42,353 nt of DNA from Caulobacteraceae bacterium (GCA_019748095.1 JAIEQA010000062.1:1-42353); one strand, 5' to 3'. Shown: positions 9,207 through 17,723, counted from the stretch's first letter. Numbers and translations: made by a program. Notes: a model not told the origin generated them from the sequence alone.

Positions 9207-10757
9207 ATGTTCGAGGCTCTGAACGAGCGGCTGTCAGGCGTCTTCGACCGGATCACCGGTCGCGGTGCCCTGTCCGAAAAGGACGTGGCGGAGGCGATGC
9301 GCGAGGTGCGTGTGGCCCTGCTGGAGGCCGACGTTGCCCTGCCGGTGGTCAAGGACTTCATCGCCTTCGCGACTGAACGCGCCACGGGCGAGGAGGTCAT
9401 CCGCTCGGTCCGGCCGGCCGATCAGGTCATCAAGATCGTCTATGACGGCCTGGTCGAGATGCTGGGCGGCGAGGAGCCGACGCCGCTCAATCTCAACGCC
9501 ACGCCGCCCGCCGTCTTCCTGATGGCCGGCCTGCAGGGTTCGGGCAAGACCACGACCTCGGCCAAGCTGGCGCTGCGCCTGACGAAGTTCGACCGCAAGA
9601 AGGTCATGATGGCCTCGCTGGACACGCGTCGTCCGGCGGCCATGGAACAGCTGGCCCAGCTTGGCACCCAGATCGAGGTCGCGACCCTGCCGATCGTGGC
9701 GGGCGAGAGCGCGGTCCAGATCACCCGGCGCGCCCTGACCTCGGCCAGGCTGCAGGGCTTCGACGTCCTGATCCTCGACACCGCCGGCCGCATCACCCTG
9801 GATGAGGCCCTGATGGCGGAGGTGGCCGAGGTTGCCGCCATCGCCAATCCCGTCGAGACCCTCCTGGTCGCCGACAGCCTGACGGGTCAGGACGCGGTAC
9901 GCACGGCCAAGGCCTTCCACGAGCGCCTGCCCCTGACCGGTCTGGTCCTGACCCGCGCCGACGGCGACGGGCGTGGGGGGGCCATGCTGTCGATGCGGGC
10001 CGTCACCGGCCTGCCGATCAAATACATGGGGTCGGGCGAGAAGGTCGACGCGCTCGAGGTGTTCGACGCCCGCCGCGTCGCCGGCCGCATTCTGGGTCAG
10101 GGCGATATCGTCGCCCTGGTCGAGAAGGCCGCGACCGAGCTGGACCAGTCCAAGGCCGAGGCCATGGCGCGCAAACTGGCCAAGGGCCAGTTCGATCTGA
10201 ACGACCTGGCCGCCCAGCTGCAGCAGATGAAGCGGATGGGCGGTCTGCAGGGCATCATGGGCATGCTCCCGGGCGTGGCGAAGATGAAGGCCCAGATGGC
10301 CGAGCAGAACGTCGATGACCGGATGATCGCGCGTCAGGAGGCGATCATCTCGTCCATGACCAAGGCCGAGCGCAAGAAGCCCGACCTGCTGAACGCCAGC
10401 CGCCGCAAACGGATCGCCGCCGGCGCCGGGGTCGAGGTCCAGGACATCAACCGGCTGCTGAAACAGCACCGCCAGATGGCCGACATGGTCAAATCCCTGT
10501 CCAAGGGTGGCGGCAAGAACCTGCAGAAGATGGCCGCCATGATGGGCGGCCTCGGCGGGGGGATGCCAGGCATGCCCGGCGGCATGGGCGGCGGCCCCGA
10601 TATCAACCGCCTGAAATCGCTCGGCGGCGGGCGCATGCCCGAACCGACCGAACAAGAGATGAAAGCCCTCCAGGACCGGCTGTCCGGACTGGGCGGCGGA
10701 CAGATGCCGGGAGGCCTTCCGGGCCTGCCGGGCCTCCCTACCAAGAAACCTAACTGA
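9207..10757 (+). CDS. ffh: Signal recognition particle protein Ffh (SRP54)
   Basis: The GTPase of the signal recognition particle, which binds 4.5S RNA and hydrophobic signal sequences at the ribosome and hands them to FtsY. 516 residues. The N domain covers about 1-90. The G domain has the P-loop GLQGSGKTT (108-116), DTAGR, and TRADGDGRGG, where the usual TKxDG has Arg for Lys. The Met-rich M domain runs from about 325 and ends in a Gly/Met-rich tail with many GGM and PGMPG units. ATG 9207 is chosen because GAGG lies 5 nt before it and the protein begins MFEALNERLSGVF as in relatives; upstream in-frame codons are leader. rpsP follows 21 bp later, in the common ffh-rpsP-rimM order. Confidence 0.96.
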   Translation: MFEALNERLSGVFDRITGRGALSEKDVAEAMREVRVALLEADVALPVVKDFIAFATERATGEEVIRSVRPADQVIKIVYDGLVEMLGGEEPTPLNLNATPPAVFLMAGLQGSGKTTTSAKLALRLTKFDRKKVMMASLDTRRPAAMEQLAQLGTQIEVATLPIVAGESAVQITRRALTSARLQGFDVLILDTAGRITLDEALMAEVAEVAAIANPVETLLVADSLTGQDAVRTAKAFHERLPLTGLVLTRADGDGRGGAMLSMRAVTGLPIKYMGSGEKVDALEVFDARRVAGRILGQGDIVALVEKAATELDQSKAEAMARKLAKGQFDLNDLAAQLQQMKRMGGLQGIMGMLPGVAKMKAQMAEQNVDDRMIARQEAIISSMTKAERKKPDLLNASRRKRIAAGAGVEVQDINRLLKQHRQMADMVKSLSKGGGKNLQKMAAMMGGLGGGMPGMPGGMGGGPDINRLKSLGGGRMPEPTEQEMKALQDRLSGLGGGQMPGGLPGLPGLPTKKPN

Positions 10758-10778
10758 TTACCTGGAAAGAGACTGAAA

Positions 10779-11345
10779 ATGCTGAAGATTCGTCTGGCCC
10801 GCGGTGGTGCCAAGAAGCGTCCTTACTACTACATCGTGATCGCCGACAGCCATTCGCCCCGCGACGGCAAGTTCATCGAGCGCGTCGGCACCTACAACCC
10901 GATGCTGCCGCGCGACGGTGAAGCCAAGCGCGTCACCCTGAAGACCGATCGGATCGCCGAATGGCTGGCCAAGGGTGCCCAGCCGACCGACCGCGTCGCC
11001 CGCTTCCTGAGCCAGGACGAAGCCTTGGCCGGCAAGGTCAAGTGGACCCAGTCCAACAACCCGACCAAGGGTGCCCCGGGCAAGAAGGCCCAGGAGCGCG
11101 CCGCCGAGCGCGCCCAGCGCGAGGCCGACCGGGCCGAGGCCGAGGCCGCTGCCAAGATCGAGGCCGCCGAAGCCGCTGAACGGGCCCGCGAGGAAGCCAA
11201 GGCCGCGGCCGAGGCTGCCAAGAACGCGCCGCCGGTCGAGGAGGCCCCTGTCGAGGAGACCGCCGCTGAAGAGGCTCCGGCCGAGGCTGCTGCTGAAGAG
11301 GCTCCGGCCGCTGAAGCCACTGAAGAAGAGAAGACCGAGGCCTGA
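10779..11345 (+). CDS. rpsP: 30S ribosomal protein S16 with long Ala/Glu-rich tail
   Basis: Small-subunit protein needed for early 30S assembly. Residues 1 to about 85 are a normal S16 ([48 protein letters not shown]). After about residue 100 there is an extension of roughly 85 residues made almost only of Ala, Glu, Lys and Arg, first helix-like (QERAAERAQ) and then an acidic Pro/Glu/Ala tail ending EEKTEA. S16 is usually 80-100 residues, so at 188 this is about double length. Long S16 tails are common in Alphaproteobacteria, so this is not a fusion error. GAAAGAGAC precedes the ATG. It lies between ffh and rimM. Confidence 0.95.
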   Translation: MLKIRLARGGAKKRPYYYIVIADSHSPRDGKFIERVGTYNPMLPRDGEAKRVTLKTDRIAEWLAKGAQPTDRVARFLSQDEALAGKVKWTQSNNPTKGAPGKKAQERAAERAQREADRAEAEAAAKIEAAEAAERAREEAKAAAEAAKNAPPVEEAPVEETAAEEAPAEAAAEEAPAAEATEEEKTEA

Positions 11346-11370
11346 TCCGCCTTGTGAACTGACTACGGTG

Positions 11371-11397
11371 AGGGCGGCGTCCATCGGGCGCCGCCCT
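11371..11397 (+). terminator. Hairpin between rpsP and rimM
   Basis: AGGGCGGCG (11371-11379) pairs perfectly with CGCCGCCCT (11389-11397) across a 9-nt loop, with only TCT after it. It lies 19 bases before the rimM ATG. Probable role: partial attenuation, or an mRNA processing boundary that lets rpsP be made in excess over rimM. Confidence 0.5.
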
Positions 11398-11416
11398 TCT
11401 GCTATCGGAGCCCGCG

Positions 11417-11941
11417 ATGACCGCATCCAGACTCATTCTCGTCGGCCATGTCGCCGGAGGCTTTGGCGTGAAGGGCGAGGTGAAGATCACCGCCTATACG
11501 GCCGATCCGCTGGCGCTGACGGCCTACGGGCCGCTGCTGCGGGCCGACGGCTCTCCCGGGCTGACCCTGATCCAGACCCGCGCCACCAAGGACGGCGTCG
11601 TCGGGCGGGCGAAGGAGATCGCGACGAAGGAAGAGGCCGACGCCTTGCGGAACCTCAAACTCTATGTCCCCCGCGACGCCTTTCCGGAGCCGGAGGAGGA
11701 TGAATTCTACCTCGCCGACCTGGTCGGGGTCGAGGCGCGGGACCCGGACGGCGTCGTGCTGGGTACGGTGCGGGCGGTGCAGAATTTCGGGGCCGACGAC
11801 ATGCTGGAGATCGCGCCGGCCGCCGGAGGCCCGACCTGGTTCCTGCCCTTCACCCGGGCCTGCGTCCCTGACCTGCATCTGGCCGACGGCTGGCTGCTGG
11901 CCGTGCGTCCGGACGAGACCGGCGAGCGTGAACCGGACTGA
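11417..11941 (+). CDS. rimM: Ribosome maturation factor RimM
   Basis: Assists maturation of the 30S head domain and binds S19. 174 residues. The amino domain starts MTASRLILVGHVAGGFGVKGEVKI, the family signature, and a PRC-barrel begins near residue 95 (EDEFYLADLVGVEARDPDG) and ends PFTRACVPDLHLADG. It follows rpsP by 71 bp, as in most Proteobacteria; trmD and rplS, which often follow, are absent here because a convergent gene begins at once. Its TGA is immediately adjacent to the stop of the convergent YegP-like gene. Confidence 0.95.
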   Translation: MTASRLILVGHVAGGFGVKGEVKITAYTADPLALTAYGPLLRADGSPGLTLIQTRATKDGVVGRAKEIATKEEADALRNLKLYVPRDAFPEPEEDEFYLADLVGVEARDPDGVVLGTVRAVQNFGADDMLEIAPAAGGPTWFLPFTRACVPDLHLADGWLLAVRPDETGEREPD

Positions 11942-11949
11942 TCAGTCCG
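11934..11949. terminator. 16-bp perfect palindrome joining two convergent stop codons
   Basis: CGGACTGATCAGTCCG is perfectly symmetrical about 11941/11942. Its centre TGATCA is the rimM stop (TGA, 11939-11941) joined to the complement of the YegP stop (11942-11944). It could act as a bidirectional 3' end signal, though there is no loop and no T-run, or as a protein binding site. Confidence 0.35.
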
Positions 11950-12121
11950 TGGTGTCGTCGACCGGCGCGTCAGGCCCGTTTTTCTTGATCGACTCGATCG
12001 CATTCTTTGCCGAGGCCTTGGACGCATAGCCCTCGGTCGAGAACATCACCTCGGAATTATATTTGAAACGGACGCGGAACTCGCCCGCCTTGTCCTTGTA
12101 GATTTCAAACTTGTGAGCCAT
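11942..12121 (-). CDS. YegP family (DUF1508) small protein
   Basis: A 59-residue protein with a single DUF1508 repeat: MAHKFEIYKDKAGEFRVRFK, then GYASKASAKNAIESIKKNGP, ending in an acidic tail PVDDTTD. Many relatives have two repeats of this unit; here there is one. Function is not established. The ATG at 12121 is chosen because the homology begins at MAHKFEIY; the frame is open upstream to 12418 but reads as unstructured low-complexity sequence that overlaps the divergent PPOx gene. A GGAGG motif (complement near 12125) provides the ribosome site. Confidence 0.85.
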   Translation of the reverse strand: MAHKFEIYKDKAGEFRVRFKYNSEVMFSTEGYASKASAKNAIESIKKNGPDAPVDDTTD

Positions 12122-12308
12122 GGCCGCCTCCGGGTTGTTTCCATCCCGATAAGGCCAAGCTTCACCCCGGCCGGTCAACCGTCGAATTGCGGATCGCGTC
12201 CCCGGGTAGCCCAGGCCGGCCCCGCGCCTCAATCTGACTGCGCGGCCGTGACGCGGGATCATCGGGGCGATTGAGGGGTTTGGTCGGGGCAAACCTGAAA
12301 GGCCCCGC

Positions 12309-12740
12309 ATGAAACTGATCCTGAAAGAACTGTCGAAGAAGATGCGCAGCATCGACTTCACGATGCTGACCACCCGAACGACCAGCGGAGCGCTGACCGC
12401 GCGGCCGATGAGCAACAACGGTGAGGTCGATTACGAAGGCAAGAGCTGGTTTTTCACCACTGAGGACGCGGGCCTGGTGGGTGACATCATGGCGGACCCG
12501 GTTATCGGCCTGACCCTGACGGGTGAGCGGGGCCTGCTGGGCAGGCCCGGCATTTTCATCGCCATCGAGGCCCGGGCCGAACTGATCCGCGACAAGACCC
12601 TGTTCGCGGAGCACTGGACCCGGGGACTGGAACGCTGGTTCCCGCAGGGGATCGAGACCCCCGGACTGGTCCTGATCCAGACCCAGGCCTCGCGCATCGC
12701 CTACTGGGACGGAGAGGACGAGGGCGAACTGGCCCTGTAG
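12309..12740 (+). CDS. Pyridoxamine 5'-phosphate oxidase-fold protein (general stress protein 26-like)
   Basis: A 143-residue split-barrel flavin-binding type protein. The sequence LTTRTTSGALTARPMSNNGEVDYEGKSWFFT matches the amino strand and active-site region of the GSP26/PPOx group, which bind FMN or related cofactors; the substrate is unknown. No signal peptide or membrane segment is seen, so it should be cytoplasmic. It is divergent from the YegP-like gene by 187 bp and convergent with fabI. The start ATG follows GAAAGG. The carboxyl end carries an acidic YWDGEDEGE stretch. Confidence 0.83.
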   Translation: MKLILKELSKKMRSIDFTMLTTRTTSGALTARPMSNNGEVDYEGKSWFFTTEDAGLVGDIMADPVIGLTLTGERGLLGRPGIFIAIEARAELIRDKTLFAEHWTRGLERWFPQGIETPGLVLIQTQASRIAYWDGEDEGELAL

Positions 12741-12814
12741 GCCCGGGCGGGTCGACAGGCGATAAAACTGCAAATCCGCCCAGCTTCCAAACTGCCGAAT
12801 TTTTCAGCGAAGAA

Positions 12815-12837
12815 CCGCCGATACCGCCGATACCGCC
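12815..12837. repeat. Short tandem repeat CCGCCGATA x2.6
   Basis: CCGCCGATA occurs at 12815-12823 and 12824-12832 and is followed by CCGCC. It lies in the non-coding gap between the convergent PPOx gene and fabI. It may be a slippage product; no function is seen. Confidence 0.6.
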
Positions 12838-12858
12838 AAGGCGCGGCGGTCGAAGGCC

Positions 12859-13680
12859 TCAGCCCTCCTCGTCGCCGGCCAGACCCATCATGTGGAAGCC
12901 GGCGTCGACGTGGATGACCTCGCCGGTGGTCGACAGGCCGAGGTCCGAGCACAGCCACAGCGCGGCTCCGGCGACCCCCTCCATCGATGTGTCCTCCTTC
13001 ATCGCGCTCATGGCGCGCCCTTGGGCGATCATGCCACGGCCGCCCGAGATCCCGGCCAGCGACAGGGTCCGCATGGCCCCGGCCGAGATGGCGTTGACGC
13101 GGATGCCGCGTGGCCCCAGGTCGCGGGCGATGTAGCGGGTCGCCGCCTCCAGCGCGGCCTTGGCCACGCCCATGGTGTTGTAGTTCGGGATGGCGCGCTC
13201 GGACCCGAGGTAGGTCATGGTGATCATCGACCCGCCATTGGGCATGATCTTCGAGGCCCGCCGGGCCACATCGACGAAGCTGAAGCACGAGATGTTCATG
13301 GCCAGCAGGAAGCTGTCACGGCTGGTGTTGTCGATGAAGGAGCCCTTCAGCTCGTCCTTGTTGGCGAAGGCCACCGAGTGGACGACGAAGTCGATGGTGC
13401 CGAATTCGGCCTCCAGCGCGGCGAAGGCGGCGTCCATCGAGGCATCGTCGGTGACGTCGGCCTGGATCAGCAGTTTCGCGCCCACGCTTTCGGCCAGCGG
13501 CCGCACCCGGCGCTCCAGCCCCTCGCCCATATAGGTGAAGGCCAGTTCGGCCCCCTGGGCGGCCAGCTGGGAGGCGATGCCCCAGGCGATGGAGTTGGCG
13601 TTCGCCACCCCCATGATCAGGCCCTTCTTGCCCTTCATGAGTTCGCCCGCAGGCATGGTCCAGCCGCTCTCGCTCGCCAT
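12859..13680 (-). CDS. fabI: Enoyl-[acyl-carrier-protein] reductase (NADH) FabI
   Basis: Reduces trans-2-enoyl-ACP in the last step of each fatty-acid elongation cycle. 273 residues, a normal length. The short-chain dehydrogenase fold is seen as GLIMGVANANSIAWGIA (cofactor site) and the FabI active-site pattern TYLGSERAIPNYNTMGVAK, giving Tyr157, Tyr167 and Lys174. The start at 13680 has GAGGAGA 8 nt before it. In many Alphaproteobacteria fabI directly follows fabA-fabB; here the order is kept but an antiporter gene sits between fabB and fabI, ending 26 bp before fabI. Confidence 0.96.
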   Translation of the reverse strand: MASESGWTMPAGELMKGKKGLIMGVANANSIAWGIASQLAAQGAELAFTYMGEGLERRVRPLAESVGAKLLIQADVTDDASMDAAFAALEAEFGTIDFVVHSVAFANKDELKGSFIDNTSRDSFLLAMNISCFSFVDVARRASKIMPNGGSMITMTYLGSERAIPNYNTMGVAKAALEAATRYIARDLGPRGIRVNAISAGAMRTLSLAGISGGRGMIAQGRAMSAMKEDTSMEGVAGAALWLCSDLGLSTTGEVIHVDAGFHMMGLAGDEEG

Positions 13681-13706
13681 GGTGTCGTCTCCTCAAATCC
13701 CGGCCT

Positions 13707-14957
13707 TCAGCCGAGTTGTTCGTCGCGAGGCGGAGGGTTAGCAGGGGTCGCCCGACGCTGCAAAGGCCGGCCGCCCAGCCGCTCAATCAGGGCCATCAGG
13801 GGCGTGGCTGTGATGCCGTGCACGACGATGGACACCAGAATGATGAAGCCGGTGATCGCCCACAGCCGCTCTGAATTGCCGAACTGGCCGTGGTTGAGGC
13901 CGTAGGCCAGATAATAGACCGAGCCCAGGCCGCGAATCCCGAGGTACGCCAGCAGGATCCGGTCCCGCTTCTGCAGCGGTGAGCCGATCAGGGACAGATA
14001 GCCGACCACGGGGCGCACGATGAACAGGATGGCCAGGCCGATGAGGGCGTCGGTCCAGGTCAGGGCGTCCAGCAGCCCGTTCGCGAGCGCTCCTCCGAAC
14101 AGGACCAGCAGCAACATCATCAGCAGGCGTTCGATCTGTTCGGCGAAGTCGTGCATTTCCTCGTGGAAGTCGTTCTCCCGTTCCGAGGCACGGATCGTCA
14201 GGGCGCAGACGAAGACGGCAAGAAAGCCGTAGCCATGCACCATTTCGCTGGCGGCATAGGCGATGAAGGTCGCCCCGATGGCCACAAGGCCGTCGGCATG
14301 GCGGGAGATTCCCTTGTGATGGGCCTGGAAGATGAGCCAGCCCATGGCCTTGCCGACCGCCCAGCCCGTGGCGGCCCCGGCGGCCAGTTTCCAGACGACA
14401 TCCACCACCAGCCAGTGGCCGAGCCCCTCTCCCGCCGTGAAGACGGCTGCGCCGGACAGTGAGACTAGGATGGCCAGGTTGACGAAGGGAAAGGCCAGGG
14501 CGTCGTTCAGCCCGGCCTCTGCGGTCAGGTTGAACCGGACCTCATTCTCCTCGCCCGACTTTGGCGGGCCGGTCTGGACGTCGGAGGCCAGAACGGGATC
14601 GGTTGGGGCCATGGCGGCCCCCAGAAGCAGGGCCATGGCCAGGCTGAACCCGAGACCGGTGACGCCCAGCCACGCCGTCGCTGCGATCGTCAGGGGCATG
14701 GCGATGGCCAGAAGCCGCCAGGTCGGCCCCCAGCCCTTCAGACTGACCGGGCGATCCAGTTTCAGGCCGGCACCCATCAGGGAAATGATGACCACCAGCT
14801 CGGTCATCCGCTCGGCGAGGGTATCGTAGGTCCTTGGATCGGGATTGAAGGACAGGACGTCGAGGCTGAAGATCGCCACCCCCAGCCCGACGCATATCAT
14901 CGCCAGAGACAGGGGCATGCGGCTCAGCCCCTTGGGAGCCCACGAGACCAGCAGCAC
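13707..14957 (-). CDS. Cation:proton antiporter (CPA1/NhaP-like)
   Basis: A 416-residue membrane protein with about 11-12 hydrophobic helices that should exchange Na+ or K+ for H+ across the inner membrane. Family features include the helix LLLGAAMAPTDPVLASDVQTG with the TDP motif, and AEAGLNDALAFPFV with the conserved ND pair. The only standard start in this frame is GTG 14957, but it cuts the first helix short. The reading frame upstream codes LTFDPYILFLLGLGAVV, a convincing first membrane helix, preceded by GAGGA at about 10 nt, so translation may really begin at a CTG at 15005. The gene lies between fabB and fabI on their strand. Confidence 0.87.
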   Translation of the reverse strand: MLLVSWAPKGLSRMPLSLAMICVGLGVAIFSLDVLSFNPDPRTYDTLAERMTELVVIISLMGAGLKLDRPVSLKGWGPTWRLLAIAMPLTIAATAWLGVTGLGFSLAMALLLGAAMAPTDPVLASDVQTGPPKSGEENEVRFNLTAEAGLNDALAFPFVNLAILVSLSGAAVFTAGEGLGHWLVVDVVWKLAAGAATGWAVGKAMGWLIFQAHHKGISRHADGLVAIGATFIAYAASEMVHGYGFLAVFVCALTIRASERENDFHEEMHDFAEQIERLLMMLLLVLFGGALANGLLDALTWTDALIGLAILFIVRPVVGYLSLIGSPLQKRDRILLAYLGIRGLGSVYYLAYGLNHGQFGNSERLWAITGFIILVSIVVHGITATPLMALIERLGGRPLQRRATPANPPPRDEQLG

Positions 14958-15069
14958 GACCGCGCCGAGCCCCAGCAGGAACAGGATATACGGGTCGAAG
15001 GTCAGAGCCGGGGGTTCCTCAGCAGGGCATGGCGTCGGGTCAGGGCTCCGCAGCCCAAGGTCAACGCCC

Positions 15070-15091
15070 GGCGCATCCGGGAGGATGCGCC
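15070..15091. terminator. 9-bp hairpin between fabB and the antiporter gene
   Basis: GGCGCATCC (15070-15078) and GGATGCGCC (15083-15091) pair perfectly around a 4-nt loop. It lies about 105 bp beyond the fabB stop and 65 bp before the likely antiporter start. No T-run follows on either strand. It may end or stabilise the fabAB message. The 191-bp gap holds nothing else I recognise. Confidence 0.45.
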
Positions 15092-15196
15092 GTACTGTGT
15101 TCTAACGCCGGGACTCTCTCCCGTCACTGCCCGGGACCGGTGCCTCGCGGCGGCCGACCCGTGATGCTGGACCGGCCAGCCGAAGGTCGGTGCCCT

Positions 15197-16426
15197 CTAG
15201 ACCTTCGAAAAGATCACCGTGCCGTTGGTGCCGCCGAAGCCGAAGCTATTGGACATGACGGTGGTCAGTTCGACGTCCTTGCGTTCGCGCAGGATCGGCA
15301 TGCCCTCGAACTCGGGGTCCAGATTTTCGATATGGGCGCTTTCGGCGGCGAAACCGTTCTGCAGCATCAGCAGGGAATAGATCGCCTCCTGGGCGCCCGC
15401 CGCGCCGAGCGAGTGGCCCGTCAGCGACTTGGTCGAGGAAATCAGCGGCATGTCCGTGCCAAAGACGTTCCTGACCGCGCCCATCTCCTTGCTGTCGCCC
15501 ACCGGCGTCGAGGTGCCGTGCGGGTTCAGATAGTCGATCCGGCGATTGCCCGCCTGGGTCATGGCGATCTTCATACAACGTTCGGCGCCCTCGCCCGAAG
15601 GCGCGACCATGTCGTAGCCGTCCGAGTTGGCCCCGTAGCCGACGATCTCGGCATAGATTTTCGCACCGCGGGCCACAGCCCGCTCATACTCTTCCAGCAC
15701 CACGATGCCGGCCCCGCCGGCGATGACGAAGCCGTCGCGGGCGACATCATAGGCGCGCGACGCCACCGAAGGCGTATCGTTGTAGTTCGATGACATGGCC
15801 CCCATGGCGTCGAACATGTTGGACATGGACCAGTCGATGTCCTCGACGCCACCGGCGAAGACCACGTCCTGCTTGCCCCACTGGATCTGTTCGGCGGCCG
15901 CGCCGATGCAGTGGGCGCTTGTGGCGCAGGCCGAGCTGATCGAATAGTTGATGCCGCGAATCTGGAACCAGGTGGCGAGGACGGCCGACGGGCCCGAGGC
16001 CATGGCCTTGGGCACGGCGAAGGGGCCGATGCGCTTGGGTGCGCCCTTCTCGATCGTGGTCTGGGCCGCCTGCAGGATGACCTGGGTGGAAGGGCCGCCC
16101 TCACCCACGATGACGCCGATGCGCTCGTCGCGGATCTCCTCCGGCGTCATGCCGGAATCCTTCAGGGCCTCCTCGAAGGCGATATGACCCCAGGCCGTGC
16201 CGTTGGCGAGGAAGCGCGCCGCCCGGCGGTCGACCAGCGGGGCCCAGTCCTCGGCGGTCACGCCAAGGGACGGCGGGGCCCAGACCTGGGAGCGAAAACC
16301 ATATTTGATGTGGTCGGGGGCGGGGACCACGCCCGATCTCGCCGAACGCAGCGACGCGGTGACCTCTTCGGCACCGGTGCCGATGGAGGAGACGATACCC
16401 AGACCCGTAACGACGACACGCCGCAT
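15197..16426 (-). CDS. fabB: 3-oxoacyl-[acyl-carrier-protein] synthase I FabB
   Basis: Condenses malonyl-ACP with acyl-ACP; with FabA it is needed for unsaturated fatty acids. 409 residues. The catalytic triad is Cys167 in [10 protein letters not shown], His in [11 protein letters not shown] and His in [13 protein letters not shown]. The FabB rather than FabF call rests on the adjacent fabA and the overall motif spelling. ATG 16426 begins [14 protein letters not shown] and has GAAGGA before it; an in-frame ATG at 16444 adds only six unlikely residues. fabA ends 52 bp upstream on the same strand, so the two should be co-transcribed. Confidence 0.95.
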   Translation of the reverse strand: MRRVVVTGLGIVSSIGTGAEEVTASLRSARSGVVPAPDHIKYGFRSQVWAPPSLGVTAEDWAPLVDRRAARFLANGTAWGHIAFEEALKDSGMTPEEIRDERIGVIVGEGGPSTQVILQAAQTTIEKGAPKRIGPFAVPKAMASGPSAVLATWFQIRGINYSISSACATSAHCIGAAAEQIQWGKQDVVFAGGVEDIDWSMSNMFDAMGAMSSNYNDTPSVASRAYDVARDGFVIAGGAGIVVLEEYERAVARGAKIYAEIVGYGANSDGYDMVAPSGEGAERCMKIAMTQAGNRRIDYLNPHGTSTPVGDSKEMGAVRNVFGTDMPLISSTKSLTGHSLGAAGAQEAIYSLLMLQNGFAAESAHIENLDPEFEGMPILRERKDVELTTVMSNSFGFGGTNGTVIFSKV

Positions 16427-16478
16427 GCAGTTTCCTTCTCTCAACTCTTGTCCGCGTTGACCGCGGTTCTTGTGTGGT

Positions 16479-17012
16479 TCAGGCCTCGACCGGCTTTTCG
16501 CCGGGCTGGAAAAGCCCGACGCGCATGTCGGTGGCCGTATAGATAGGCACGCCGTCGGCCTCGAGAACCCCGTCGGCGATGCCCATGACCAGCCGCCGGT
16601 TGATGACCCGTTTGAGCGTGATCTTATAGGTGACGCGCTTGATGTGCGGCTCGACCTGGCCCTTGAACTTGACCTCGCCGACGCCGAGCGCCCTGCCGCG
16701 CCCCTGTCCGCCGATCCAGCCCAGGTAGAAGCCGACCAGCTGCCACATGGCGTCGAGGCCGAGGCAGCCGGGCATGACCGGATCGCCGATGAAGTGACAG
16801 CCGAAGAACCAGAGGTCCGGATGGATATCCAGCTCGGCCTCGATATAGCCCTTGCCGTGCTCCCCGCCGTCGCCGGTGATGGTGGTGATCCGGTCGAACA
16901 TCAGCATCGGCGGGGCCGGAAGCTGGGCATTGCCGGGGCCGAACAGCTCGCCCCGGCCGGAGGCCAGGAGGGCGGCGTGGTCGAACGCGGACGGATATTG
17001 CGAAGCGGTCAA
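16479..17012 (-). CDS. fabA: 3-hydroxydecanoyl-ACP dehydratase/isomerase FabA (TTG start)
   Basis: Dehydrates 3-hydroxydecanoyl-ACP and isomerises the product to cis-3-decenoyl-ACP, the branch point to unsaturated fatty acids. 177 residues in a hot-dog fold. The active-site His is in [14 protein letters not shown] and the Asp in [17 protein letters not shown]. The only usable start is TTG 17012, giving [16 protein letters not shown]; no ATG or GTG lies nearby in frame. GGAG is found 11 nt upstream. It follows an SH3-domain gene by 79 bp and precedes fabB. Confidence 0.95.
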   Translation of the reverse strand: MTASQYPSAFDHAALLASGRGELFGPGNAQLPAPPMLMFDRITTITGDGGEHGKGYIEAELDIHPDLWFFGCHFIGDPVMPGCLGLDAMWQLVGFYLGWIGGQGRGRALGVGEVKFKGQVEPHIKRVTYKITLKRVINRRLVMGIADGVLEADGVPIYTATDMRVGLFQPGEKPVEA

Positions 17013-17042
17013 AGGGGGTGCGACTCCGGAAGTGTGGCGGTC

Positions 17043-17071
17043 GGGTTACACGACGCCGGGCCGGGGCTCAA
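17043..17071 (-). promoter_or_regulatory. Possible fabA promoter
   Basis: On the minus strand TTGAGC (17071-17066) and TAACCC (17048-17043) are 17 bp apart, just before fabA. The match to sigma-70-type hexamers is partial, so this is a weak candidate for a promoter separate from the SH3 gene. Confidence 0.25.
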
Positions 17072-17091
17072 CTCCGATGCCGGACTGACGA

Positions 17092-17661
17092 CTATCCGGC
17101 CTCGCCGGCCGGACGGTTGGCTTCGCACAGGGCCCGGGTCTGGGTCCCGAAGACCGCGCCCCCGGCGATCCAGCCTCGCAACTTGCCTGCCCGCACCTCG
17201 CACCAGCCGTCCGCGCAGTCCTCGACGGCCACGACGGAGCGGGACGTGAACCGGGCCTTCAGGGGTGACCCGGCGTCGCGGCGTGCCTGCACGGGGACTT
17301 CGGCGGCCGAGGCATTGAAGGCTCCCCGGCGGCCCGAGACCACGCTGCGGTGGATCCAGGCGACGGATCCTTCGGGGTCGCAGATCTTGCGCCATTCGCG
17401 GGTCTCGGCGATCACCTGGACCGGCAGGCCGGCGGCGCGGTACTCCCACAGGATACGATAGTCCAGACCGGGCCCCTGTCGCGCCCTGACCTCCGAGGAC
17501 TTCAGCGAGACCCAGCGCGGCACCTCCAGCCCGGTCGGGGTCGGTCGGCCGTCGGGCATGGTCGCGCCGGCACCGGCGAACAGGCCGAGCCCAAGAACAG
17601 CGACAAGACCGGCGAACCGGCGCGAGAGGCTTTGGAAGCGGCTGCGAGACTTGCTAGACAC
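17092..17661 (-). CDS. Secreted bacterial SH3-domain protein (GTG start)
   Basis: A 189-residue exported protein. It starts at GTG 17661 and has a basic amino end (SSKSRSRFQSLSRRF) and hydrophobic core (AGLVAVLGLGLFAGAGA), a Sec signal peptide cut near residue 33. Two SH3-like repeats follow: WVSLKSSEVRARQGPGLDYRILWEY with EWRKICDPEGSVAWIHRS, then VEDCADGWCEVRAGKLRGWI. The pattern VRARQGPG..W..GW is typical of SH3 domains that bind cell wall. Four Cys occur in the mature part. It is first in the SH3-fabA-fabB run and divergent from a dehydrogenase by 62 bp. Its precise role is unknown. Confidence 0.83.
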   Translation of the reverse strand: MSSKSRSRFQSLSRRFAGLVAVLGLGLFAGAGATMPDGRPTPTGLEVPRWVSLKSSEVRARQGPGLDYRILWEYRAAGLPVQVIAETREWRKICDPEGSVAWIHRSVVSGRRGAFNASAAEVPVQARRDAGSPLKARFTSRSVVAVEDCADGWCEVRAGKLRGWIAGGAVFGTQTRALCEANRPAGEAG

Positions 17662-17723
17662 CGGTGTTGACCCGTCGCGCGCGGGCGCAGCCGAGGCGCG
17701 ACCCGTGAAAACCCAAGGTCCCT

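Noticed and set aside
12815..12837. CRISPR-like repeat
   Set aside because: Nine-base units with no spacers, under three copies; a slippage repeat only. No CRISPR array or cas gene is seen anywhere in the window.
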